A stretch of DNA of 10,199 bases, taken from assembly GCA_000436115.1 (NCBI GenBank), contig FR894558.1:37832-48030 (forward strand), given 5' to 3'. The DNA comes from Firmicutes bacterium CAG:534. Lineage in GTDB: Bacteria; Bacillota; Clostridia; Lachnospirales; Lachnospiraceae. A program made the translations under genes and the position numbers. Position 1 is the stretch's first letter, and each line of letters opens with the position of its first letter. Below, piece by piece: positions 1-6,452 of the stretch. Below the pieces are notes generated by a model, which saw nothing but the letters and a program-made list of their open reading frames with translations, ran no database searches and was not told where the DNA came from.

Positions 1-55
1 GTATGGCTTACAGGGGAAGAGCAGGAAGCCGGATACGTTTTATATCAGTAATTGA
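1..55 (+). other. 3' tail of an unidentified upstream gene
   Basis: The first ~50 bases run to in-frame stops in all three plus-strand frames: TAA at 49-51, TGA at 53-55, and TAA at 81-83 for the frame beginning with ATG at position 3. The frame-1 tail reads VWLTGEEQEAGYVLYQ and the frame-2 tail reads YGLQGKSRKPDTFYISN. Neither is long enough to assign to a family, and I cannot decide which frame, if any, is the true one. In many Firmicutes recO lies upstream of glyS, but I do not recognise a RecO C-terminus here. A gene ending around 49-55 would leave about 60 bp before glyQS. Confidence 0.25.
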
Positions 56-111
56 CCTGCCACATGGCGGGATGGGTCATTAATAAACAAAGAACGAAAG
101 GTATGTGTGTG

Positions 112-1500
112 ATGGAAAAGACGATGGACAAAATTGTTGCACTGGCAAAATCAAGAGGGTTTGTGCATCCCGGAAGTGAGATTTACGGCGGGCTTGCAAA
201 TACCTGGGATTTTGGAATTCTCGGTGTGGAGCTGAAGAATAATATTAAGCAGGCATGGTGGCAGAAATTTGTAAAGGAAAGCCCTACCAATGTTGGCGTG
301 GACTGTGCGATCTTAATGAACCCCCAGACCTGGGTGGCATCCGGACATCTTGGCAGCTTTTCAGATCCGCTAATGGACTGTAAGGAATGCCATGAGCGTT
401 TCCGTGCGGATAAGATCATTGAGGATTACGTTCAGGAAAATGGCATGGAGCTTGAAAGCTCTGTGGATGGCTGGACCCAGGAGCAGATGAAGAATTTTAT
501 CGAGGAGCATAATATTCCCTGTCCTTCCTGCGGAAAACATAATTTTACAGATATCCGTCAGTTTAACCTGATGTTTAAGACCTTCCAGGGCGTAACGGAG
601 GATGCAAAAAACACGGTTTATTTAAGACCGGAGACAGCTCAGGGTATCTTTGTAAACTTTAAAAATGTACAGAGAACCTCCAGAAAGAAGATCCCCTTTG
701 GCATCTGCCAGGTGGGCAAGTCTTTCCGTAACGAGATCACTCCCGGGAACTTTATTTTCAGAGTAAGAGAATTTGAGCAGATGGAAATGGAGTTTTTCTG
801 TGAGCCGGATACAGACCTTGAATGGTTTGCATACTGGAAGAAATACTGTATCGACTTCCTGAAGTCACTGGGAATGAAGGAAGAGGAAATGCGTGTGCGC
901 GACCATGACAAGGAAGAGCTTTCCTTCTATTCTAAAGCAACAACGGATGTGGAATTCCTGTTCCCCTTTGGCTGGGGCGAACTGTGGGGAATTGCAGACA
1001 GAACCGACTATGATCTGACCCAGCATCAGAATACCTCAGGAGAGGATCTGACCTACTTTGACGATCAGAAAAACTGGAGATATATCCCTTATGTAATTGA
1101 GCCTTCTGTTGGCGTAGAGCGTCTTTTCCTGGCATTCCTCTGCGGCGCTTATGATGAGGAAGAGATCGGGGAGGGTGATGTGCGTACCGTGCTTCATTTC
1201 CATCCTGCGCTGGCACCTGTTAAGATCGGTGTGCTTCCCCTTTCCAAGAAGCTGAATGAAGGGGCAGAAAAGATCTACAATCAGCTTTCCAAGAAGTATA
1301 ACTGTGAATTTGATGACAGAGGAAATATTGGTAAGAGATATCGCCGTCAGGATGAGATCGGTACGCCGTTCTGCATTACCTATGACTTTGATTCTGAGAC
1401 AGACGGCTGCGTGACCGTCAGATTCAGAGACTCCATGGAACAGGAACGTGTAGCGATCGCAGAGCTTGATGCTTATTTTGCTGACAAGTTTACCTTTTAG
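112..1500 (+). CDS. glyQS: Glycine--tRNA ligase, single-chain alpha2 type
   Basis: This cytosolic class II aminoacyl-tRNA synthetase charges tRNA-Gly with glycine using ATP. The 462-residue product matches the usual length of the alpha2 (eukaryote/archaea-like) form used by many Gram-positive bacteria, rather than the split glyQ/glyS alpha2beta2 form. Visible motifs are the N-terminal SRGFVHPGSEIYGG (residues 14-27), the class II motif 2 segment GKSFRNEITP (about 202-211), the PEGIF-like RPETAQGIF (172-180), and motif 3 PSVGVERL (331-338). The anticodon-binding domain occupies roughly 365-462. Two CxxC pairs, C90/C93 and C137/C140, flank an insertion and could bind zinc. I chose the ATG at 112 because GAAAGG at 96-101 lies ten bases upstream and the protein then begins MEKTMDKIVALAKSRGF, as family members do; the in-frame ATG at 52 or 103 would add unsupported residues or sit too close to the ribosome binding site. 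alaS follows after 36 bp with no terminator. Any T-box leader would lie outside the window. Confidence 0.96.
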   Translation: MEKTMDKIVALAKSRGFVHPGSEIYGGLANTWDFGILGVELKNNIKQAWWQKFVKESPTNVGVDCAILMNPQTWVASGHLGSFSDPLMDCKECHERFRADKIIEDYVQENGMELESSVDGWTQEQMKNFIEEHNIPCPSCGKHNFTDIRQFNLMFKTFQGVTEDAKNTVYLRPETAQGIFVNFKNVQRTSRKKIPFGICQVGKSFRNEITPGNFIFRVREFEQMEMEFFCEPDTDLEWFAYWKKYCIDFLKSLGMKEEEMRVRDHDKEELSFYSKATTDVEFLFPFGWGELWGIADRTDYDLTQHQNTSGEDLTYFDDQKNWRYIPYVIEPSVGVERLFLAFLCGAYDEEEIGEGDVRTVLHFHPALAPVKIGVLPLSKKLNEGAEKIYNQLSKKYNCEFDDRGNIGKRYRRQDEIGTPFCITYDFDSETDGCVTVRFRDSMEQERVAIAELDAYFADKFTF

Positions 1501-1536
1501 GCAGGAATGCGGAACAGAAAGCAAGGAGAGAAGAAG

Positions 1537-4191
1537 ATGAAACAATTCACTTCAGATGAACTGAGGAAAACCTGGAAACAATTTTATATAGAACGGGGAC
1601 ATGTGGATGTAGGCGCCGTATCCCTGGTATCAGACGGCTCTACAGGCGTTCTGTTTAATGTAGCCGGGATGCAGCCCCTGATGCCCTATCTTTTGGGGAA
1701 GAAGCATCCTCTTGGAACAAGGCTTTGCAATGTACAGGGGTGCGTCCGTACCAATGACATTGATTCCGTAGGGGACAAAAGCCATGTAACCTTTTTTGAG
1801 ATGATGGGAAGCTGGAGTCTTGGAGACTACTTCAAAAAGGAACGCTGCAAGTGGAGCTTTGAGCTTCTGACCCAGGTCTTTGGGTTTGACGCAGATCACC
1901 TTGCCGCAACGGTATTTGAAGGAGACGACAATGCGCCGAGAGATGAAGAGGGTGCGCAGTATCGTATTGAATCCGGCTTTAAAAAGGAAAATATCTTTTA
2001 TCTGCCGGCAGAGGATAACTGGTGGGGACTGGAATACGGTCCCTGCGGTCCTGACAGCGAAATGTTTTATGTAGCGGATAAGCCGGATTGTGGGCCGGAC
2101 TGCGGACCGGGATGCCACTGCGGTAAATATACAGAGCTTGGAAATGATGTGTTTATGCAGTATGAGAAGCATCATGACGGAAGCCTTACCCCCTTAAAGC
2201 AGAAGAACGTGGATACAGGCTGGGGACTGGAAAGAATTCTTGCATTTTTAAACGGTACGAAGGACGTTTACAAAATTGATCTGTTCGCACCGGTGATCGC
2301 ATACATCGAGCAGGCTTCCGGCACCAAATATGAAGAGGATGAAAAGCTGACAAGATCCATGAGAATTCTGGCTGACCATATCAGAACCAGCGTGATGCTC
2401 ATAGGGGATGAGGCAAAGCTTCTTCCCTCCAATGCAGGGGCGGGTTATGTACTCCGCCGCCTGATCCGCCGGGCAGTCCGTCATGGAAGAGTGCTGAACC
2501 TGAAAACAGAAAACCTGCTTCAGATCGCACAGATGTATATTCAGGATATTTATGGGGAAAGCTATCCGCTTCTTCTGAAAAATAAGGAATTTGTCCTGAC
2601 AGAGCTGAAAAAGGAAATGGATCGTTTTGAGAGTACCATTGAAAATGGTATGAAGGAGTTTAAGAAGATCCTGGAACAGAAGAAAGCAGAAAACCAGAAT
2701 CAGATCGATGGAAAATCTGCCTTTTATCTGTATGATACCTTTGGCTTCCCCTTAGAGCTTACAGTAGAGCTTGCACAGGAAGAAGGACTTACCGTGGATG
2801 AAGAAGGCTTCACACAGGCTATGGAGCAGCAGAAGCAGAAGGCAAGGGATAATCAGAATTTCTCTGCAAAGCTTTCTTCTGACAGCAGCCTGTATGAGGA
2901 ATTAGACGCTTCTATTACCAGTGAATTTGTGGGTTATGAGTTACTGGAGACGCAAAGCACTATTACAGCTTTGAATGATGGAAGCAAATGGCAGAAATCC
3001 CTGAAGGAAGGGGAACAGGGCACCCTGATCACTGCAAAAACGCCTTTCTATGCAACAATGGGCGGACAAAAGGGCGACTTTGGAACCATCACCACAGAGA
3101 AGGGACGCTTTGAGGTACAGGAAACCGTAAAATTACCCGGTGGAAGAATTGGACATATCGGACGTGTGACAGCAGGTACCCTTACAGAAGGAGAAACAGC
3201 AGCTCTGTCTGTAGATACTGCAAACAGAAACAATACCTGTAAAAACCATACGGCAACCCACTTGCTGCAGGAAGCCCTGCGGGAAGTTCTGGGAGATCAT
3301 GTGGAGCAGTCAGGTTCTTACCAGGATGGCGAGAGAACCAGATTTGACTTCAGCCACGGACAGGCAATGACTGCAGAAGAAATCCAGAAGGTAGAAGACA
3401 TTGTTAACCGCAAGATCGCAGAAAATCTGTCTGTGGAAACCAAGGTCATGAGCCTGGAGGAAGCAAAGAAGACAGGAGCCATGGCGCTGTTTGGCGAGAA
3501 GTATGGCGACAACGTAAGGGTTGTCATGATCGGAGAGTTTTCCAAGGAGCTTTGTGGTGGTACCCATGTAAAGCAGACTGCGCAGATTGGATCCTTTAAG
3601 ATCCTTTCCGAGTCTGGAGTGGCTGCGGGGATCCGCCGTATCGAGGCTGTTACCGGAGAAAATGTAACCGCTTATTACAGAAGCCTGGAAGAAAAGCTTT
3701 CTGCACTTGCAAAGACATTAAAAACCAGCGAGGGATCCCTGTTAGAGCGTGCAGAGCATTTGATGGCAGAACTGAAGGGTCTTCAGAGTGAAAATGAATC
3801 CTTAAAGAGCAAGGCTGCAAAGGAAGCGCTTGGGGATGTTATGGATCAGGTGAAGGAAATAGACGGAGTAAAGCTCCTTGCAGCAAAAGTAAGCGGCGTT
3901 GATATGAACGGGCTGCGTGACCTGGGAGACCAGCTTAAGGCAAAGTTAGGAGAAGGGGTTGTTGTCCTGATCTCTGAACTGGAAGGAAAAGTCAGCATGG
4001 TTTCCATGGCAACGGATGCTGCCATGAAGAAGGGAGCCCATGCAGGAAATCTGATCAAAGGTATCGCTGCAAAGGTTGGCGGCGGCGGTGGCGGCCGTCC
4101 GAATATGGCGCAGGCCGGCGGCAAAAATCCTGCCGGAATTGAGGATGCTATTTCACAGGCAGAAGAGGTTTTAAAAGATCAGCTTCAATAA
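1537..4191 (+). CDS. alaS: Alanine--tRNA ligase, atypical subclass
   Basis: The 884-residue class II synthetase charges tRNA-Ala and hydrolyses mischarged Ser/Gly-tRNA-Ala. Domains in order are the catalytic core (1-245), the tRNA-recognition helical domain (about 246-450), the editing domain with zinc ligands H571/H575 (HTATH) and C673/H677 (CGGTH), a coiled-coil stretch (about 715-770), and the C-Ala domain with a glycine-rich GGGGGGRPNMAQAGG (848-862). The start at 1537 has AAGGAG at 1523-1528, eight bases upstream; an upstream in-frame ATG at 1507 lacks such a site. The catalytic core departs from the common bacterial form: FFEMMGSWSLGDYFK (86-100) instead of FFEMLGNFSFGDYFK, GPCGPDSEMFY (168-178), VDTGWGLER (225-233), and a cysteine cluster C185-X3-C189-X3-C193-X-C195. 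As far as I remember, similar variants occur in Patescibacteria-type AlaRS, but this was not checked. All expected domains are present, so it should be functional. It lies 36 bp after glyQS, and 123 bp separate it from rpsU. Confidence 0.95.
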   Translation: MKQFTSDELRKTWKQFYIERGHVDVGAVSLVSDGSTGVLFNVAGMQPLMPYLLGKKHPLGTRLCNVQGCVRTNDIDSVGDKSHVTFFEMMGSWSLGDYFKKERCKWSFELLTQVFGFDADHLAATVFEGDDNAPRDEEGAQYRIESGFKKENIFYLPAEDNWWGLEYGPCGPDSEMFYVADKPDCGPDCGPGCHCGKYTELGNDVFMQYEKHHDGSLTPLKQKNVDTGWGLERILAFLNGTKDVYKIDLFAPVIAYIEQASGTKYEEDEKLTRSMRILADHIRTSVMLIGDEAKLLPSNAGAGYVLRRLIRRAVRHGRVLNLKTENLLQIAQMYIQDIYGESYPLLLKNKEFVLTELKKEMDRFESTIENGMKEFKKILEQKKAENQNQIDGKSAFYLYDTFGFPLELTVELAQEEGLTVDEEGFTQAMEQQKQKARDNQNFSAKLSSDSSLYEELDASITSEFVGYELLETQSTITALNDGSKWQKSLKEGEQGTLITAKTPFYATMGGQKGDFGTITTEKGRFEVQETVKLPGGRIGHIGRVTAGTLTEGETAALSVDTANRNNTCKNHTATHLLQEALREVLGDHVEQSGSYQDGERTRFDFSHGQAMTAEEIQKVEDIVNRKIAENLSVETKVMSLEEAKKTGAMALFGEKYGDNVRVVMIGEFSKELCGGTHVKQTAQIGSFKILSESGVAAGIRRIEAVTGENVTAYYRSLEEKLSALAKTLKTSEGSLLERAEHLMAELKGLQSENESLKSKAAKEALGDVMDQVKEIDGVKLLAAKVSGVDMNGLRDLGDQLKAKLGEGVVVLISELEGKVSMVSMATDAAMKKGAHAGNLIKGIAAKVGGGGGGRPNMAQAGGKNPAGIEDAISQAEEVLKDQLQ

Positions 4192-4205
4192 ATTATAAAT
4201 TTTGA

Positions 4206-4233
4206 TTGACGGATAGCTTTTTTGTGGTATAAT
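4206..4233 (+). promoter_or_regulatory. Sigma-A type promoter for rpsU, extended -10
   Basis: A -35 box TTGACG (4206-4211) and a perfect -10 box TATAAT (4228-4233) are 16 bp apart. The TG dinucleotide at 4225-4226, one base before the -10, makes it an extended -10 promoter. Transcription would start near 4240, about 75 bases before rpsU. This lets rpsU be transcribed apart from alaS. Confidence 0.75.
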
Positions 4234-4257
4234 CATACATGTGTATGTGAGTACACA
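4234..4257 (+). repeat. Overlapping inverted repeats at the rpsU transcription start
   Basis: Two inverted repeats share bases just after the -10 box. The first is CATACA (4234-4239), spacer TG, TGTATG (4242-4247). The second is TGTGTA (4240-4245), six-base spacer, TACACA (4252-4257). The first is placed like an operator over the start site. The second would form a hairpin at the very 5' end of the transcript. Function is not known; either could be chance in an AT-rich leader. Confidence 0.4.
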
Positions 4258-4263
4258 AGAATA

Positions 4264-4309
4264 ACCCAATCAGTCAATGATACTTGAAGGGACTGAAGGG
4301 AGGTCGGGT
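4264..4309 (+). promoter_or_regulatory. Candidate structured rpsU leader around the ribosome binding site
   Basis: TCAGTC (4270-4275) can pair with GACTGA (4291-4296) across a 15-base loop, and ACCC (4264-4267) can pair with GGGT (4306-4309) to close an outer helix. The Shine-Dalgarno run AGGGAGG (4297-4303) then lies in the junction directly after the inner stem, so folding could limit ribosome access. The octamer TGAAGGGA occurs twice, at 4285-4292 and 4294-4301, giving a second SD-like sequence inside the loop. Ribosomal protein genes often have autoregulatory leaders; that S21 binds here is inference only. Confidence 0.35.
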
Positions 4310-4314
4310 GTAAG

Positions 4315-4491
4315 ATGTCAAACGTAATCGTAAAAGAAAACGAGACTTTGGATAGCGCTTTACGTCGTTTTAAGAGAAGCTGCGCAAAGGCTGGTATTCA
4401 GCAGGAAATTCGTAAGAGAGAGCATTACGAGAAGCCGAGTGTAAGACGTAAAAAGAAATCTGAAGCAGCAAGAAAACGTAAATACAACTAA
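4315..4491 (+). CDS. rpsU: 30S ribosomal protein S21 (bS21)
   Basis: The 58-residue product begins MSNVIVKENETLDSALRRFKR and ends in a strongly basic tail rich in Arg and Lys (RRKKKSEAARKRKYN), as expected for bS21. bS21 sits on the small subunit platform near the 3' end of 16S rRNA and helps initiation on mRNA. Length and sequence agree with Firmicute members of the family along the whole protein. The ATG at 4315 has AGGGAGG at 4297-4303, eleven bases upstream, a slightly long spacing. The gene has its own extended -10 promoter upstream and its own hairpin terminator downstream, so it is probably a single-gene unit with some read-through from alaS. Its usual partner in many Firmicutes, yqeY, is not beside it here. 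Confidence 0.95.
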   Translation: MSNVIVKENETLDSALRRFKRSCAKAGIQQEIRKREHYEKPSVRRKKKSEAARKRKYN

Positions 4492-4507
4492 TAAGAGTTT
4501 ACAGTGA

Positions 4508-4546
4508 AAAGTCCTTGATCTTAGAACCAAGGACTTTCTTGTTTTC
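4508..4546 (+). terminator. Rho-independent terminator after rpsU
   Basis: A perfect 10-bp stem, AAAGTCCTTG (4508-4517) with CAAGGACTTT (4528-4537), encloses a 10-base loop and is followed by the T-rich run CTTGTTTTC. It begins 17 bases after the rpsU stop. The four A residues before the stem would supply a short T run on the other strand, so it might act in both directions, although no minus-strand gene faces it nearby. Confidence 0.87.
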
Positions 4547-4572
4547 AAAATCAAAGAACTGAGGGGAGAAAA

Positions 4573-5166
4573 ATGTGGACATGGAAACTGCTGGGCACAG
4601 ATGTATATCATCTTGTGGCGGCTTTTATCGTATATAGCGTAATGGGATGGCTTGTGGAGACGATTTATATGTCGATCTGCAACCGGAAGCTGACGAACAG
4701 AGGATTTGGAAAAGGGCCGTTCTGCCCTATTTATGGATTTGGAGGGGTGTTTGGCTATCTGATCTTACATCCCCTTGGAAACCATCTGGTGGCCCTGTAC
4801 TTTGCAGGGGCTTTTCTGGCTACCTTATTTGAATATCTGGTGGGTGTCCTTATGCGGCGCATTTTCGGAAAGGTCTGGTGGGACTATCACGAGAAGCCCT
4901 GTAACTTTCAGGGGATCATCTGTCTGGAAAGCACCATTGCATGGGGATTTTATGCGATCTTTATCATTACCTTTCTGCATGGAAAGATCCTGGAGATGAT
5001 CGATCAGTATACTGCCGGCTGGGGAGTGAAAGCCTGCAAGGCGATCCTGCTCATGGTTTTTGTTGATTATCTGTTCCGCTTTTTCAGTATCTGCAATATC
5101 AGTATCAGACAGCAGAAGGAAAAGCTTTTTGAGGTCTGCCAGAGTATACGGAGCAAGTGGCAATAA
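4573..5166 (+). CDS. Multi-pass membrane protein, putative ABC transporter permease type (PF06541/CmpB-like)
   Basis: This 197-residue integral membrane protein has about five hydrophobic segments, near residues 11-33, 50-68, 71-94, 119-137 and 155-172. It carries the hallmarks I associate with the PF06541 'putative ABC-transporter type IV' family: GWLVETIY (25-32), NRGFGKGPFCPIYGFGG (42-58), WWDYHEKPCNFQGIICLES (102-120) and a final positively charged tail. The substrate and reaction are unknown. The family name suggests a permease, but no ATPase or binding protein is encoded beside it, so transport is not shown. The ATG at 4573 has GAGGGGAG at 4561-4568, four bases upstream. It lies just after the rpsU terminator with no promoter I could recognise, so its transcription may depend on read-through or a weak promoter. 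A carboxypeptidase gene follows 73 bp later, which hints at an envelope role but does not prove one. Confidence 0.82.
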   Translation: MWTWKLLGTDVYHLVAAFIVYSVMGWLVETIYMSICNRKLTNRGFGKGPFCPIYGFGGVFGYLILHPLGNHLVALYFAGAFLATLFEYLVGVLMRRIFGKVWWDYHEKPCNFQGIICLESTIAWGFYAIFIITFLHGKILEMIDQYTAGWGVKACKAILLMVFVDYLFRFFSICNISIRQQKEKLFEVCQSIRSKWQ

Positions 5167-5239
5167 AAGAAGGACTTGCATTTTAAAATAGAACAGAACA
5201 TATCCATAGTAACAGAATACACAAGGGAGACGAAGAAGG

Positions 5240-6412
5240 ATGAAACGATTTCAAAAGACCCTTTGCTATGTGATATGTTCTGTTTTTTTGCTTACAAGTC
5301 CCATGACCGCCTATGCGGCGCCGGAGATACAGGCGCCCTCCTATATTTTAATGGAGGCTTCCACCGGACAGGTGATCTGTGAGCAAAATGCCAAGGAGAG
5401 AAGAAGTCCTGCCAGCATTACAAAGATCATGACGCTGCTGATCATCTTTGATCATCTGGGAACCGGAAGAGTGCGGCTTGACAGTGAAGTGATGACAAGC
5501 GCTTATGCAAAATCCATGGGAGGCTCCCAGGTTTTTCTGGAGGAAGGGGAAGTACAGACCCTGGAAACCATGATCAAGTGCATTGCCATTGCTTCCGGAA
5601 ATGATGCAAGTGTGGCGGTGGCAGAGTTTATCGCAGGAAGTGAACAGGAATTTGTAGCGCTGATGAATCAGAGGGCCAAGGACATGGGATTGTCCAATAC
5701 CCATTTTGTGGACTGCTGCGGACTGTCTGACTCTGATGACCACTATACCTGTGCGGAGGATGTGGCGCTGATGAGCAGGGAGCTGATTACAAAATATCCG
5801 GAGGTGCTGCAATATACAGGGATCTGGATGGAGGATATTGTACATAATACCAGACAGGGGAGTAGTAATTTTACCCTTTCCAGCACCAACAAGCTGTTAA
5901 AAATGTACGAATGGACAACGGGATTAAAAACAGGGTCTACCAGCAAAGCCCTTTACTGCCTTTCCGCTACGGCAAGCAAGGATGGGATCGATCTGATCGG
6001 AGTGGTAATGGGATCGCCCAGTAATAAAACCCGGTTTCAGGATGCCATGTCCCTTTTAAATTATGGGTACAGTGTAAGCAATCTTTATGAGGATCCCAAT
6101 GAAGAAGCGCTGCCTTCAGTCCCTGTAAGAGGGGGAATAGAAAAGGAAGCGTCCATGACCTATAAAGAGCATTTCAGGTATCTGGATATTGCGGGAAGCG
6201 ACCTTTCTGGGATCCAGAAAACCATTTCTCTGCCGCCGGAGATCGAAGCGCCTGTGAAACGGGGGGATCCGGTGGGAGAGGCCGTGTATACGCTGGATGG
6301 AAAAAGAATCGGAAGCGTATCCATTGTTTCGGATGTTTCCGTGGAGAAGGCCGGATATGGGGATTATGTGTTCCGGGTTTTGAAACTGTTTTGCAGTTTT
6401 GAAAAGCTGTGA
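5240..6412 (+). CDS. Secreted D-alanyl-D-alanine carboxypeptidase (DacF-like, peptidase S11)
   Basis: This low-molecular-weight penicillin-binding protein removes the terminal D-Ala from peptidoglycan pentapeptides outside the membrane. Of 390 residues, 1-26 form a signal peptide (basic MKRFQK, hydrophobic core, cleavage near AYA|A at 26/27). The three active-site motifs are all intact: SITK with nucleophile S59 and K62, SGN at 119-121, and KTG at 230-232. A PBP5-like C-terminal beta domain occupies about 283-375. The extreme C-terminus, RVLKLFCSFEKL, could be a membrane-associating helix. Start 5240 has GAAGAAGG close upstream and an SD-like GGGAG at 5225-5229; the spacing to the former is short. 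A phosphoesterase follows 40 bp after the stop, probably co-transcribed. A second carboxypeptidase of the same family lies at the right edge on the other strand, so this genome has at least two. Family members in sporulating Firmicutes include vegetative and sporulation types; I cannot tell which this is. Confidence 0.93.
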   Translation: MKRFQKTLCYVICSVFLLTSPMTAYAAPEIQAPSYILMEASTGQVICEQNAKERRSPASITKIMTLLIIFDHLGTGRVRLDSEVMTSAYAKSMGGSQVFLEEGEVQTLETMIKCIAIASGNDASVAVAEFIAGSEQEFVALMNQRAKDMGLSNTHFVDCCGLSDSDDHYTCAEDVALMSRELITKYPEVLQYTGIWMEDIVHNTRQGSSNFTLSSTNKLLKMYEWTTGLKTGSTSKALYCLSATASKDGIDLIGVVMGSPSNKTRFQDAMSLLNYGYSVSNLYEDPNEEALPSVPVRGGIEKEASMTYKEHFRYLDIAGSDLSGIQKTISLPPEIEAPVKRGDPVGEAVYTLDGKRIGSVSIVSDVSVEKAGYGDYVFRVLKLFCSFEKL

Positions 6413-6418
6413 TAAGAT
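6391..6418 (+). promoter_or_regulatory. Possible promoter for the phosphoesterase gene
   Basis: TTGCAG (6391-6396) and TAAGAT (6413-6418) are 16 bp apart, with TG at 6410-6411 one base before the -10, again an extended -10 layout. It overlaps the last codons of the carboxypeptidase gene and lies 34 bases before the GTG start at 6453. The hexamers are imperfect, so this is a weak candidate that could be chance. Confidence 0.25.
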
Positions 6419-6452
6419 AAAAATGTGATAAAGCAACAGGAAGGAGAAAAAG

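Noticed and set aside
56..71. Hairpin CCTGCC-ACAT-GGCGGG before glyQS as a terminator of the upstream gene
   Set aside because: The six-pair stem includes a G-T pair and is followed by AT-mixed sequence with no T run, so it does not look like an intrinsic terminator.
52..85. TTGACC at 52-57 as a -35 box for glyQS
   Set aside because: The best -10-like sequences, TCATTA and TTAATA, are 19 and 22 bp away, too far for a sound promoter; the true one may lie left of the window.
1036..2175. Long reverse-strand open frames (169 and 181 codons) opposite glyQS and alaS
   Set aside because: They overlap strongly conserved synthetase genes and their translations resemble no protein family; they reflect codon bias on the other strand.
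3846..4124. Reverse-strand frame with proline runs opposite the end of alaS
   Set aside because: The proline run is only the complement of the conserved glycine-rich C-Ala segment.
5176..5206. Promoter for the first carboxypeptidase gene from TTGCAT at 5176-5181
   Set aside because: The -10-like matches (ACATAT, TATCCA) are weak or badly spaced, so no promoter was called.
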